IMG/VR virus record: IMGVR_UViG_3300042507_006522
Location: 1 to 39,107 of that record
From: a virus
DNA: 39,107 bases
Strand: one strand, 5' to 3'
Shown here: positions 1 to 7,435 of the stretch, piece by piece
How the letters are laid out: each line of letters begins with the position of its first letter
How positions within the stretch are numbered: the stretch's first letter is position 1
Translations under genes and position numbers: made by a program
The notes under the pieces: model-generated
Seen by the model: the letters and a program-made list of their open reading frames with translations, nothing else
Databases searched by the model: none
Told to the model about the DNA's origin: nothing

Positions 1-1
1 G

Positions 2-385
2 ATTTCTCTTAGCCCTAAATTCAGCAATTCAATTCCTAAAATTGATGTTAATACTCCTATGGGAAAATTGGTTGACCAAAAAATGATTGATCAACACAAT
101 AAGTTTCGTTTAAATTACGATGCGATGAAAATGATGATGGAATATCATACTGATTATCATTTTAAACCTGTATGGGATGGAACAGAAGAAAACTTAGCTG
201 AAATAGAATCATTTAGAGTTGAAATGAATATTCCTAAAGAAAAAACATGGTTGATGCCGGCTGGTGATACTCGTGAAACATTGGTTGAAATGTATCCTAT
301 TTCAATTGAAAAAGCATTAGAAGTAGGTTATAACTGGACAGGTAGAGATCATATCATAAGTTATGATCAAAAACGTGCAGTTTAA
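2..385 (+). CDS. queE: QueE-like radical SAM protein, 3' part only
   Basis: The frame is open from the left edge, so this is the C-terminal part of a gene that starts outside the window; the first in-frame ATG at 59 is internal. Visible motifs (LSPKFSNS near the edge, then WLMPAGDTRE and NWTGRDHI near the end) resemble the C-terminus of phage 7-carboxy-7-deazaguanine synthase, the radical SAM enzyme that converts 6-carboxytetrahydropterin to CDG on the way to preQ0. The iron-sulfur CxxxCxxC motif would lie upstream and cannot be checked. A GTP cyclohydrolase I gene, which supplies the pathway's first step, lies 1.8 kb downstream. A strong terminator follows the stop codon. The family call rests on recognition of these short motifs. 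Confidence 0.75.
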   Translation: MSLSPKFSNSIPKIDVNTPMGKLVDQKMIDQHNKFRLNYDAMKMMMEYHTDYHFKPVWDGTEENLAEIESFRVEMNIPKEKTWLMPAGDTRETLVEMYPISIEKALEVGYNWTGRDHIISYDQKRAV

Positions 386-395
386 TATTTAAAGT

Positions 396-424
396 AAGGC
401 TTGGAAATCCAAGCCTTCTTTTTT
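396..424 (+). terminator. Rho-independent terminator after the queE-like gene
   Basis: A perfect 9-bp stem (AAGGCTTGG / CCAAGCCTT) with a 4-nt loop is followed by C and six T. The T-tract runs straight into the -10 box of the next promoter, and the TTGGAA in the stem and loop is positioned as its -35. Confidence 0.85.
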
Positions 425-431
425 ATATTAT
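401..431 (+). promoter_or_regulatory. Sigma70-like promoter overlapping a terminator
   Basis: TTGGAA at 401-406, a 17-nt spacer, and TATATT at 424-429 inside TTATATTAT. The -35 sits in the terminator hairpin. The expected start is near 436, 10 nt before the ATG at 446, so this would drive the zinc-ribbon, small-protein and thyA genes. Confidence 0.65.
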
Positions 432-445
432 TTAAAATAAAAGTT

Positions 446-625
446 ATGACTAATAAAAATCCACGCTTTGGCATTTGCCACAATTGTCTAGAAAAAACTA
501 GTTACAAAAAACTTGTTGACTTACATGTTGAAAGTAAGTTTGGACCAAACCACATTGTTTTAATTTGTAGTCCTTGTAATGATAAAAAACAACCTAAAAA
601 ACAAAAAACAAAAACAAAACTATGA
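446..625 (+). CDS. Small CxxC/CxxC zinc-ribbon-like protein
   Basis: A 59-aa protein with two cysteine pairs, CHNC near residue 10 and CSPC near residue 42, about 30 residues apart, followed by a Lys/Gln-rich tail. This spacing suits a structural zinc site. The ATG at 446 is preferred over an upstream TTG at 401, because that TTG lies inside the terminator hairpin and ahead of the promoter. The stop overlaps the next start (ATGA), so the two are probably translationally coupled. Nucleic-acid binding is possible from the zinc ribbon and basic tail, but no specific function can be assigned. Confidence 0.7.
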   Translation: MTNKNPRFGICHNCLEKTSYKKLVDLHVESKFGPNHIVLICSPCNDKKQPKKQKTKTKL

Positions 626-855
626 GTAAACCAATTTTTATCGTTAGATTTCCTTTTACAGAAGCTAACAGAGACAAGTATCTTGAAACGTTTAAGCAAT
701 TAGGGGAACAGTTATCAGATTATCATGTACTATGTCCTATGGATACTAGTGTTAATAGGGTAGAGTTTGAATGTTATAACGCAATCAATGCTACAGATAA
801 GGACATTGAGGAAATTAAACAAATGGTTTTAAAAACAATAGAAAGTTATGAATAA
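622..855 (+). CDS. Small phage protein of unknown function
   Basis: A 77-aa soluble protein with an alternating beta/alpha look: a hydrophobic strand near the start, a helix rich in Lys/Glu, then a strand containing VEFECYN and an acidic C-terminal helix. It overlaps its upstream neighbour by 4 nt and thyA by 8 nt, so it belongs to the thyA operon. Nothing in the sequence identifies a catalytic site. Coupling to nucleotide genes suggests early expression only. Confidence 0.7.
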   Translation: MSKPIFIVRFPFTEANRDKYLETFKQLGEQLSDYHVLCPMDTSVNRVEFECYNAINATDKDIEEIKQMVLKTIESYE

Positions 856-1936
856 ATTAGATAAACAATACCTACAACTAGTTCAAGATATTCTTGACTA
901 TGGAGTTGAAAAGCAAGATAGGACAGGAACTGGAACCAAATCTATTTTTGGTTATACAATCCGTCATAAAATGAGTGATGGGTTTCCTTTACTAACAACC
1001 AAGAAAATGGCTTGGAAATCAATAGTAACTGAGTTACTTTGGTTTTTAAGAGGTGATACAAACATCAAATACCTTGTTGATAATGATTGTCATATTTGGG
1101 ATGGAGATTGTTTCGCTAACTTCATAAAACATAACCCAAATGCAGATGAACAAATGATTAACGATGCTGGTCAGATGGTAAATATAAAAGAGTGGTTCAT
1201 CAACAAAATCAAAACCGATGATGAATTTGCTAAGAAGTGGGGTGAATTAGGTCCAATTTATGGTAAGCAATGGAGAAGTTGGAAGCAATTCATACCTTAT
1301 GATGTGACAGAAGAAAATTGTAAGGTAGCAGTTCAAGTAACAGACCAAATCGCAAACCTAATCAACGACCTTAAAACAAATCCTGACTCAAGACGATTAA
1401 TGGTTTCAGCTTGGAATGTAGGTGAATTAGACCAAATGGTGCTTCCTCCTTGTCACCACTCATGGCAAGTTTATACAAGAGAGTTGAGTGAAAGGGAACG
1501 AATGAAATTAGCAGGTTATGAAGACGTTGGAGGTATAGGTCAAAATATAATTAGAGAAACTGTTGATATGGATAATTCAATACCTCGTAGAGCAATCTCT
1601 TTAATGTGGAATCAACGTTCAGTAGATGTAGGTTTAGGTCTTCCATTCAATATAGCATCTTACGGACTATTGCTTGAAATTATTGCCAAAATTACAAATA
1701 TGGTTCCTGATGAATTGATTGGAAACTTGGGTGATACACACCTGTATTCAAACCATATTGAACCAATTAAGGAACAATTAACAAGAGAACCATATTCACT
1801 ACCAACATTAGTATTTAATAACCAAATTCACTTTAGTGATAATATTGATGAATTTTTAAATAGTTGTCTAATAACAGATTTTGCTATCGAAAATTATCAA
1901 TCACACCCAGCAATTAAATTACCTTTATCAAATTAA
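848..1936 (+). CDS. thyA: Thymidylate synthase (ThyA type)
   Basis: Methylates dUMP to dTMP using methylenetetrahydrofolate. The 362-aa protein carries the ThyA landmarks in order: RTGTGT with the phosphate-binding Arg25, the WFLRGDTN block near 65-72, GPIYGKQWR near 135-143, SRR at 181-183, the nucleophile Cys202 in LPPCHH, NQRSVDVGLGLPFN with Asn268, and the LGDTHLYSNH block. The Asn in LPFN is the residue that selects dUMP; dCMP hydroxymethylases have Asp there, so thymidylate synthase is favoured. It is about 100 residues longer than the E. coli enzyme because of insertions near 84-130 and 209-250, a layout also seen in some bacterial and phage ThyA. A terminator follows immediately. Confidence 0.95.
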   Translation: MNKLDKQYLQLVQDILDYGVEKQDRTGTGTKSIFGYTIRHKMSDGFPLLTTKKMAWKSIVTELLWFLRGDTNIKYLVDNDCHIWDGDCFANFIKHNPNADEQMINDAGQMVNIKEWFINKIKTDDEFAKKWGELGPIYGKQWRSWKQFIPYDVTEENCKVAVQVTDQIANLINDLKTNPDSRRLMVSAWNVGELDQMVLPPCHHSWQVYTRELSERERMKLAGYEDVGGIGQNIIRETVDMDNSIPRRAISLMWNQRSVDVGLGLPFNIASYGLLLEIIAKITNMVPDELIGNLGDTHLYSNHIEPIKEQLTREPYSLPTLVFNNQIHFSDNIDEFLNSCLITDFAIENYQSHPAIKLPLSN

Positions 1937-1961
1937 GCTTGGTTATCCAAGCTTTTTTTAT
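1935..1961 (+). terminator. Rho-independent terminator after thyA
   Basis: An 8-bp stem (AAGCTTGG / CCAAGCTT) with loop TTAT is followed by a T-rich tract; it begins inside the thyA stop codon. The stem shares GCTTGG/CCAAGC with the terminators at 396 and 8275. Confidence 0.8.
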
Positions 1962-1969
1962 TATATTAA
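1939..1969 (+). promoter_or_regulatory. Sigma70-like promoter inside the thyA terminator
   Basis: TTGGTT at 1939-1944 in the terminator stem, a 17-nt spacer, and TATATT at 1962-1967. The expected +1 is 1974, which is exactly the A of the next ATG, predicting a leaderless mRNA for the small membrane protein and folE operon. Confidence 0.65.
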
Positions 1970-1973
1970 ATAC

Positions 1974-2165
1974 ATGAATACACTTATGGTTTATAACATA
2001 GTTTTGATTATTTTAACAGGACTTATATGTTATCTTCATTATACTGTTTTTAAGTTAAAACAAGAAGTCAAAGCTATTTGGCTTCAAATAGCAGTAGTTG
2101 CTACTGCAACAGCAAGAGAATTTACAAGATTAGAAGAAAAAAATAAAGATCATGATACAAAATAA
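1974..2165 (+). CDS. Small single-pass membrane protein
   Basis: A 63-aa protein with one hydrophobic segment at about residues 5-25, then a charged, probably helical tail ending in Glu/Lys/Asp. The frame is open upstream to an ATG at 1881, but that would start inside thyA and before the terminator and promoter, so 1974 is chosen. Its end overlaps folE by 14 nt. Function is unknown; its position as the first gene of the folE operon may only reflect coupling. Confidence 0.6.
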   Translation: MNTLMVYNIVLIILTGLICYLHYTVFKLKQEVKAIWLQIAVVATATAREFTRLEEKNKDHDTK

Positions 2166-2883
2166 AAGAAGAAAATTTGTTAGTGTTGAGAAACTAGAAA
2201 CAGCACAACCCGGTTTTGCAAATGGAATTTCACTTCAATTAGATGCTATTCTTAAGTCTGAAGAACATCGTTCATTAAATGAAAAAGAAAAGTATGAAAT
2301 TATCGATAAAGCAGAAAAAGCTTATGGTGAGTTTTTAGATGCGTTAGGAGTTGATTGGAAAAATGATCCTAATTCAATGGAAACTCCTCGTCGTGTAGCG
2401 AAAGCATTTGTATTAGACTTGTGGAAGGGCAGATATGAATTACCTACTGAAATTACTGCATTTCCTTCAGATGGTTATAATGGAATTATCTTAGAAAGAG
2501 ACATTCCTGTTGTAAGTATGTGCTCACACCATCACCAAGCTATTTTAGGAAAAGTACACGTTGCTTATGTTCCTGGAGAAAATGGTAAAGTAATTGGTTT
2601 AAGTAAATTGAATAGGATTGTTGAACACTATGCTCGTAGAGGTGCTATTCAAGAACAACTTACAGTTGCTATCCACAATGCAATCAATGAAATTTGTGAA
2701 GACAATGTAGGTGTAATGGTTGTTGTTCACTCATTTCACAATTGTGTTAGTTGTAGGGGTGTTAAACATTTTGGAGCATCAATGGTTACAAGTGAAGTAA
2801 GTGGAGTATTTGCTGACCACGCTAAAACAGCAAAACAAGAAGTTATGGATATGTTGAAATTTAATATGGAGGGCTACAGATGA
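2152..2883 (+). CDS. folE: GTP cyclohydrolase I
   Basis: Converts GTP to 7,8-dihydroneopterin triphosphate, the entry step of both folate and 7-deazaguanine (preQ0) synthesis. The 243-aa protein shows the zinc site: Cys124 and His127 in MCSHHH, and Cys198 in HNCVSCRG with His196 beside it. PGENGKVIGLSKLNRIV (about 141-157) is the highly conserved core of the family, and QEQLT lies just after it. It overlaps the upstream small membrane protein and the downstream dUTPase-like gene (ATGA). With the QueE-like gene upstream, a role in making a deazaguanine DNA base is attractive, but supplying folate for ThyA is an equally simple explanation. Confidence 0.93.
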   Translation: MIQNKRRKFVSVEKLETAQPGFANGISLQLDAILKSEEHRSLNEKEKYEIIDKAEKAYGEFLDALGVDWKNDPNSMETPRRVAKAFVLDLWKGRYELPTEITAFPSDGYNGIILERDIPVVSMCSHHHQAILGKVHVAYVPGENGKVIGLSKLNRIVEHYARRGAIQEQLTVAIHNAINEICEDNVGVMVVVHSFHNCVSCRGVKHFGASMVTSEVSGVFADHAKTAKQEVMDMLKFNMEGYR

Positions 2884-3380
2884 TCTTAAATGCCGAACAA
2901 ATAATAGAGCAAGGTCTAATTAAATTAGACAACGCTAAAGGAAAACCAGCACAAGTTGGATATGACTTATCAATCAAACAAATCAACAAAGTAGGAGGTA
3001 CAATTGGTAGGGTATTGAAAGATCAAACTATCTTAAATACTCATACTCCTGTTGAAAAAACTAGTTTAGAAGGTTCAAAAGGTTGGATACTTTATTCAGG
3101 AGTTTATGATGTAATCATGAATGAAGGCTGTAAAATTCCTGCTGATAAGGTAGGACTAGTTCGCCAACGTTCATCTCTAATGAGAAACGGAGCTATCATT
3201 ACTTCAAGTATTTTTGATCCTGGATTTGAAACTGATAACTTAGGAACTTACATGGTTGTTCTTGAAACAATATTTATTGAAGAAGATGCTCGAGTTGCAC
3301 AAATGTATTTTCACGAGTGCGAACCAGTAGCCAAAGACAAACTATACAACGGTCAGTGGCAAAACGATAAACAACGCTAA
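2880..3380 (+). CDS. dUTPase / dCTP deaminase family protein
   Basis: A 166-aa protein of the trimeric dUTPase/Dcd fold. Visible motifs are QVGYDLSI at about 25-32, the core RSSLMRNG at 97-104, and IFDPGFE at 111-117 following it. Family members hydrolyse dUTP to dUMP or deaminate dCTP; either supplies dUMP to the ThyA encoded upstream. The motif set does not separate the two activities by eye, so no gene symbol is given. It overlaps folE by 4 nt and the next small gene by 1 nt, in one operon. Confidence 0.8.
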   Translation: MILNAEQIIEQGLIKLDNAKGKPAQVGYDLSIKQINKVGGTIGRVLKDQTILNTHTPVEKTSLEGSKGWILYSGVYDVIMNEGCKIPADKVGLVRQRSSLMRNGAIITSSIFDPGFETDNLGTYMVVLETIFIEEDARVAQMYFHECEPVAKDKLYNGQWQNDKQR

Positions 3381-3556
3381 TGGAAAGATTTAAACCAGGT
3401 CAAAAATTAGAAGGTCTAGGCGATGTAGTAGCTATGATTACTTACTACACTAAACTAGACCTTCTAGTTAACTGGTTTTTTACTAAAATCTTAGGAAAGG
3501 ACTGTGGTTGCACACGTCGAAAGAAAAACTTAAATAAACGATTTAAATTTAAATGA
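3380..3556 (+). CDS. 58-aa phage protein with a CGC-x-RR motif
   Basis: A short gene overlapping the previous stop (TAATG) and the next start (ATGA). The 58-aa product has a hydrophobic/aromatic middle (LVNWFFTKILG), then CGCTRRKKNLN and a basic tail. The tight double overlap and clean frame argue that it is real. Small phage proteins with a C-G-C-x-R-R-K-x-x-L-N ending are familiar from other tailed phages, but their function is not known to me. Confidence 0.7.
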   Translation: MERFKPGQKLEGLGDVVAMITYYTKLDLLVNWFFTKILGKDCGCTRRKKNLNKRFKFK

Positions 3557-4599
3557 AACTAAATAAATTTTTCAAATTAAAAAATAAACTTGAAATTCAA
3601 CCTTTTCAAAACAGTTTTAATACTTTAAAAGAAGTACTGTATTATTTTAGCTTTTTAGGGAACATATTCCTTATTTTATTTGGATTTTTCTTTATAAAAA
3701 ACGTAACAGACTCAATTCCTAATTTGTTTCCAAATCAAGTATTTTACTTTGGAGTATTTGTTGCTTTATTTTTAACAGGGTACGAGTTATTTAAGCGATA
3801 TGCCTTAGAACAATTAGTCATAGCTATTTTAAAAAGTAAAAGACCAACTGTAAATACTACTATAGGTAGTATAGTGTGTATTGGTTTAATAGCAGGAAGT
3901 TTTTATTTAAGTTTAAATGGAGCTCATCGACTAATAGATAATACAGAAGTAATTAGTACTAAAGTAGAAGTAAAACAACAAGCTGCTTTAGATTCTATAG
4001 CTGAACCCTTCAACAAGAAAATTGTTCTTTATCAAAATCAATTAAATAAAGTAGTACAAAAATCAGACACTAATGGAACATACAACTACTATCAACGAGC
4101 TTTAATCAACAAATACGAAAAACAAATAGCTCAATTAGAAAAAGAACGAGACTTAAAAGTAAATAAAACTGACAGTTTACTACAAATAAAACTAGGAAAA
4201 ACCAAAGAAACAGACTTAACTAAAAATAAAGAAAATGACATGGCTTTTGTGTTTATGACATTTTTCTTAGAATTTATTATTTTAATTGGTGTAGGTTTTC
4301 ATGGATACTTTACTATTGGCAGCTATGTTGAAATGAAAAAACTTTTATTAAGTAAATCTCAAATAGAAACTAGATACAAATTATTGAATATAATTTATGC
4401 TAACAGAAAACAGGGTAGCGATATTCCTACACTAGGAGAAATAAATACTATGTTAGCTCTCAATAAATTAACCATTAAACCTGAAGAAGTAGAAGAATTT
4501 TACAAATTTATTGAGGCAACAAATATAGTAAAATCTAATAAAATCAATTTAAAATACAACCAAGCTGTAAAAGAAATAGAAAAATTACTGATTGTTTAA
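3553..4599 (+). CDS. Multi-pass membrane protein with a coiled-coil loop
   Basis: A 348-aa protein with hydrophobic segments at about residues 30-50, 62-80, 100-120 and 228-250. A charged, helical stretch of roughly 100 residues rich in Lys/Glu/Gln (about 135-220) lies between the third and fourth. The C-terminal ~75 residues look soluble and resemble a winged-helix-like alpha/beta arrangement, though this is only an impression. It overlaps the 58-aa gene upstream. No known family is recognised; a host-membrane role in early infection is possible from its operon. Confidence 0.7.
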   Translation: MKLNKFFKLKNKLEIQPFQNSFNTLKEVLYYFSFLGNIFLILFGFFFIKNVTDSIPNLFPNQVFYFGVFVALFLTGYELFKRYALEQLVIAILKSKRPTVNTTIGSIVCIGLIAGSFYLSLNGAHRLIDNTEVISTKVEVKQQAALDSIAEPFNKKIVLYQNQLNKVVQKSDTNGTYNYYQRALINKYEKQIAQLEKERDLKVNKTDSLLQIKLGKTKETDLTKNKENDMAFVFMTFFLEFIILIGVGFHGYFTIGSYVEMKKLLLSKSQIETRYKLLNIIYANRKQGSDIPTLGEINTMLALNKLTIKPEEVEEFYKFIEATNIVKSNKINLKYNQAVKEIEKLLIV

Positions 4600-4607
4600 A
4601 TTTTGCA

Positions 4608-4615
4608 TATTTATT
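4608..4615 (+). promoter_or_regulatory. T4-like late promoter box
   Basis: TATTTATT, 6 nt before the ATG of the HAEG-repeat fibre gene and after the stop of the membrane protein. No -35-like TTG lies at the 17-nt spacing. Confidence 0.6.
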
Positions 4616-4621
4616 TATGTA

Positions 4622-6475
4622 ATGGCAGTTATTTTCCCAATTACCGCAAGTCTACTTTTTAGACAAACAACAGGTCCATGGTATAATGGTTCAAACGCTC
4701 CGGGAAGTGGTTCCCTAGGGGAACTCAGTTATGATAACATGGATTATAACTGGTATAATCTTAATTCAGCCAGTTATCAAATAATAGAAACTATTAAAGG
4801 AGCAGCATATACAGGCTCTTCTAATACATTTACTCAACCAAATACATTTACAAGCAACGTAGGAATTTCTGGAAGTTTAACTGGAAGTACAGCTAGATTT
4901 TCAGGTCAGGTATTTTCAAGTTATCCTGGAGTAGGTTTTGTAGGAACAGCTAGTTGGGCTTTAAATGTAGTAGGCGGTGGAGGTGGAGGTACTCAAAACT
5001 TACAAAGTGTAACTACAATCGGAAACCAAACATCTGCTAGTGTTATTTTATTAGGAGGAGTAACTGGCAGTAGTTTTACTGGAAGTTTTACTGGAAGTTT
5101 TTTAGGTAACTTATCGGGTAACTTATTTGGAACTAGTAGTCAGGCTATTTCTAGTAGTTATAGTATAACAAGTAGTTATACTAATCAAGCTTTAAGTAGT
5201 TCATATGCTATAACAGCTAGTTATGTGAAAATAACAGGTAGTAATGGTATATTTATAAATTATGGTCCGAACGGAATTGAATTAACTCAATCTTATGTTT
5301 ATCCTAATTTACAAGATGTAACTACTTTAGGAAATCAAACATCTGAAAGTATTTATATAACAGGTAGTTTATCTAATGGTGATGATGCTATTGCTTATGG
5401 ATTGTTTACACATGCTGAAGGAATTCAAACTTTAGCTTATAATGATTATTCACATGCTGAAGGATCAAATACATCAACTTTAGCTGATGCATCACATACT
5501 GAAGGATACTATACAACAACAGCAGGAAATCTTTCTCATGCTGAAGGATGGTACACAACAACACTAAGCATAGCTTCACACACTGAAGGATACTATACAA
5601 CAACATTAGGTCCATTATCTCATGCTGAAGGTTCACAAACTGTAACTATAGGTTTATCTTCACATGCTGAAGGCACAGGTTCTATAACTGTAGGTCTTTA
5701 TTCTCATGCTGAAGGTTCACAAACTATAACTATAGGAAGTGGTTCTCATGCTGAAGGTTTTGAAACAACAACTATAGGAAATTATTCTCATGCTGAAGGT
5801 TCATATACAATAACATCAGGTTCATTTTCTCATGCCGAGGGAGTAAGTACAATAACATCAGGTTCATTTTCTCATGCTGAAGGTGCACAAACTATATCAG
5901 TAGGAGATTATTCTCATGCCGAAGGATATCTTACTACAGCAATAGGTCAAGGATCTCATGCTGAAGGAGAAATGACAACCGCTTTATTATTGTCATCCCA
6001 TGCTGAAGGACAATATACTACAGCTGGAGGTTTTGCATCACATACTGAAGGAAATCAAACAAAAACAGATAGTAGTTATCAACACGCTGAAGGTATAGGT
6101 ACAATAGCTACCACAAAATTAGGACAACATGTAGAAGGTACATATAACGCATTAGACTCAAACGCTATTTGGATAGTAGGTAATGGTGGTGACAACACTA
6201 ATAGAAGTAATTTAATAGCAGCTTATTCAGGTTCAAATAAATTAACAGTAACAGGAAGTTTACAAGTAACAGGAAGTACTAAATTTACAGGTCCTGTAAT
6301 TGTAACAGGAAGTGAAAATTACTTAACTTTACCCGTAATGGGCACAAATCCTAATTTTACTCCTCCTTATAATACATCAGCTATTCCTATAGGATCTATG
6401 GTAGTTTATATAAATGGAAGTACTACTTCTATTTTTGTAAAAAATACAACAACTGGTTGGGCATCAATAACATAA
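4622..6475 (+). CDS. Tail fibre/adhesin with 18 HAEG beta-roll repeats
   Basis: A 617-aa virion protein. An N-terminal ~100 residues (probable attachment part) is followed by Gly/Ser/Thr-rich strands with repeated TGS and SSSYS-type motifs. Eighteen tandem 14-residue units built around S-H-A-E-G follow at about residues 263-507, then a C-terminal domain. The 14-residue H-A-E-G/S-x-A-x-G periodicity is typical of YadA-like trimeric adhesin head repeats, which form a left-handed parallel beta-roll; such repeats also occur in phage fibres. An upstream in-frame ATG at 4592 lies before the late promoter and is rejected. Two similar but shorter fibre genes and a glycosyltransferase follow. Receptor binding is inferred. 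Confidence 0.8.
   Translation: MAVIFPITASLLFRQTTGPWYNGSNAPGSGSLGELSYDNMDYNWYNLNSASYQIIETIKGAAYTGSSNTFTQPNTFTSNVGISGSLTGSTARFSGQVFSSYPGVGFVGTASWALNVVGGGGGGTQNLQSVTTIGNQTSASVILLGGVTGSSFTGSFTGSFLGNLSGNLFGTSSQAISSSYSITSSYTNQALSSSYAITASYVKITGSNGIFINYGPNGIELTQSYVYPNLQDVTTLGNQTSESIYITGSLSNGDDAIAYGLFTHAEGIQTLAYNDYSHAEGSNTSTLADASHTEGYYTTTAGNLSHAEGWYTTTLSIASHTEGYYTTTLGPLSHAEGSQTVTIGLSSHAEGTGSITVGLYSHAEGSQTITIGSGSHAEGFETTTIGNYSHAEGSYTITSGSFSHAEGVSTITSGSFSHAEGAQTISVGDYSHAEGYLTTAIGQGSHAEGEMTTALLLSSHAEGQYTTAGGFASHTEGNQTKTDSSYQHAEGIGTIATTKLGQHVEGTYNALDSNAIWIVGNGGDNTNRSNLIAAYSGSNKLTVTGSLQVTGSTKFTGPVIVTGSENYLTLPVMGTNPNFTPPYNTSAIPIGSMVVYINGSTTSIFVKNTTTGWASIT
5408..6143 (+). repeat. 42-bp coding repeat, 18 units (HAEG)
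   Basis: Eighteen copies of a 14-residue unit with core H-[ATV]-E-G; one unit has 15 residues. DNA copies are similar but not identical (cat-gct-gaa-gg core), giving potential for slippage or recombination. The repeat stays in frame and is not a CRISPR array. Confidence 0.9.
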
Positions 6476-6488
6476 CAAATAAATAAAA

Positions 6489-7388
6489 ATGGGAATATTA
6501 ACAGGTTCATATTTAGATTACATAGATGGAACTCCAGGAGGGTTTTTAGTAGTAGACAACTTAAATCTTTATGTATCACAATCAACATATATAACAGAAG
6601 ATTTATATGTCAGTGGAACAATATATGGAACTACTACTACTGCTAGTTATGTAAATCCATTATCACAAAGTGTTTTAATTTCAGGAAGTTTAATAGTAAA
6701 TGGACCTATTTCCGCTAGTATATTAAATGTATCTATAATTACGTCAAGTATAAGTTCATACTCAGGAAGTACTGTATTTGGCAGTTCTTCTTTAGATACT
6801 CATAGGTTTACTGGTAGTATTTTAACTACGGGTTCTGTATATGTAACTGGAAGTATTTACACAAATGGAAATTTATTTGGAACTAGTAGTTATGCTTTAA
6901 ATGCTTTATCTTCTAGTTATAGTTTAAGTAGTTCATATGCTACTACTGCTAGTTATGCTTTAAATGCTATTGGAGCTAACACAACAGGAAGCTTTACAGG
7001 TAGCTTTACAGGCAGTATATTGTCTCCTAATATCCAATTATCAAATGGTTTACATATATCTCAAAACTTTGTAACTCAAAGTATTGTACTTAATGGAGCT
7101 ACAGGTATAATTTTATCAAATCCAATTAATTATCATACTTCTTTTATTAACTATGTTGCTTTTGATGTTAATTATGGAGGAACTTTTTGGCAAGCTGGTT
7201 CATTAATACTAACTAATGATGGATTTACAACAGGACTTTACTCAGCTTCAGCAAAACCAATTTCATCTCCACCCGGACCAATTTTAACTTTTTCAGGAAG
7301 TTTAGGTGGAACTATGTTATTACATGCAACTGTTGCAGGAATGAATACAGCTTGTGACTTTATTTTAGATGTAAAAGCTCTTCTTTAA
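6489..7388 (+). CDS. Fibre-type structural protein 2
   Basis: A 299-aa Ser/Thr/Gly-rich protein with many short beta-strand repeats (TGS, SSSYS, TASYA). The stretch around residues 130-165 closely resembles a segment of the preceding fibre (GTSS-x-A...SSSYS), including at the DNA level, so the two share modules. The C-terminal ~120 residues are less repetitive and may form a distinct tip or trimerisation domain. The ATG follows an A-rich stretch 13 nt after the previous stop, and there is no separate late box, so it is probably co-transcribed with the first fibre. Confidence 0.75.
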   Translation: MGILTGSYLDYIDGTPGGFLVVDNLNLYVSQSTYITEDLYVSGTIYGTTTTASYVNPLSQSVLISGSLIVNGPISASILNVSIITSSISSYSGSTVFGSSSLDTHRFTGSILTTGSVYVTGSIYTNGNLFGTSSYALNALSSSYSLSSSYATTASYALNAIGANTTGSFTGSFTGSILSPNIQLSNGLHISQNFVTQSIVLNGATGIILSNPINYHTSFINYVAFDVNYGGTFWQAGSLILTNDGFTTGLYSASAKPISSPPGPILTFSGSLGGTMLLHATVAGMNTACDFILDVKALL

Positions 7389-7407
7389 TGTTTTTAAAAA
7401 AATTACA

Positions 7408-7415
7408 TATTTATT
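7408..7415 (+). promoter_or_regulatory. T4-like late promoter box
   Basis: TATTTATT, 20 nt before the ATG at 7436 of the third fibre gene, in the gap after the second. Confidence 0.6.
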
Positions 7416-7435
7416 ATTGATAAAAATTTAATAAA

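Noticed and set aside
401-445. Earlier TTG start for the zinc-ribbon protein
   Set aside because: It lies inside the terminator hairpin and before the -10 box.
848-1936. dCMP hydroxymethylase instead of thymidylate synthase
   Set aside because: The discriminating residue in the LPF-x-IAS motif is Asn, as in thymidylate synthase.
4592-4621. Earlier start for the first fibre gene
   Set aside because: It would place ten extra residues upstream of the late promoter box and overlap the previous gene; the ATG at 4622 fits the promoter.
5406-5636. Minus-strand ORF inside the fibre repeat
   Set aside because: It is the antisense reading of the 42-bp HAEG repeat; it has no promoter and a composition explained by the sense gene.
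5408-6143. CRISPR-like array with 42-bp period
   Set aside because: Units are contiguous, in frame and without spacers; this is a coding protein repeat.
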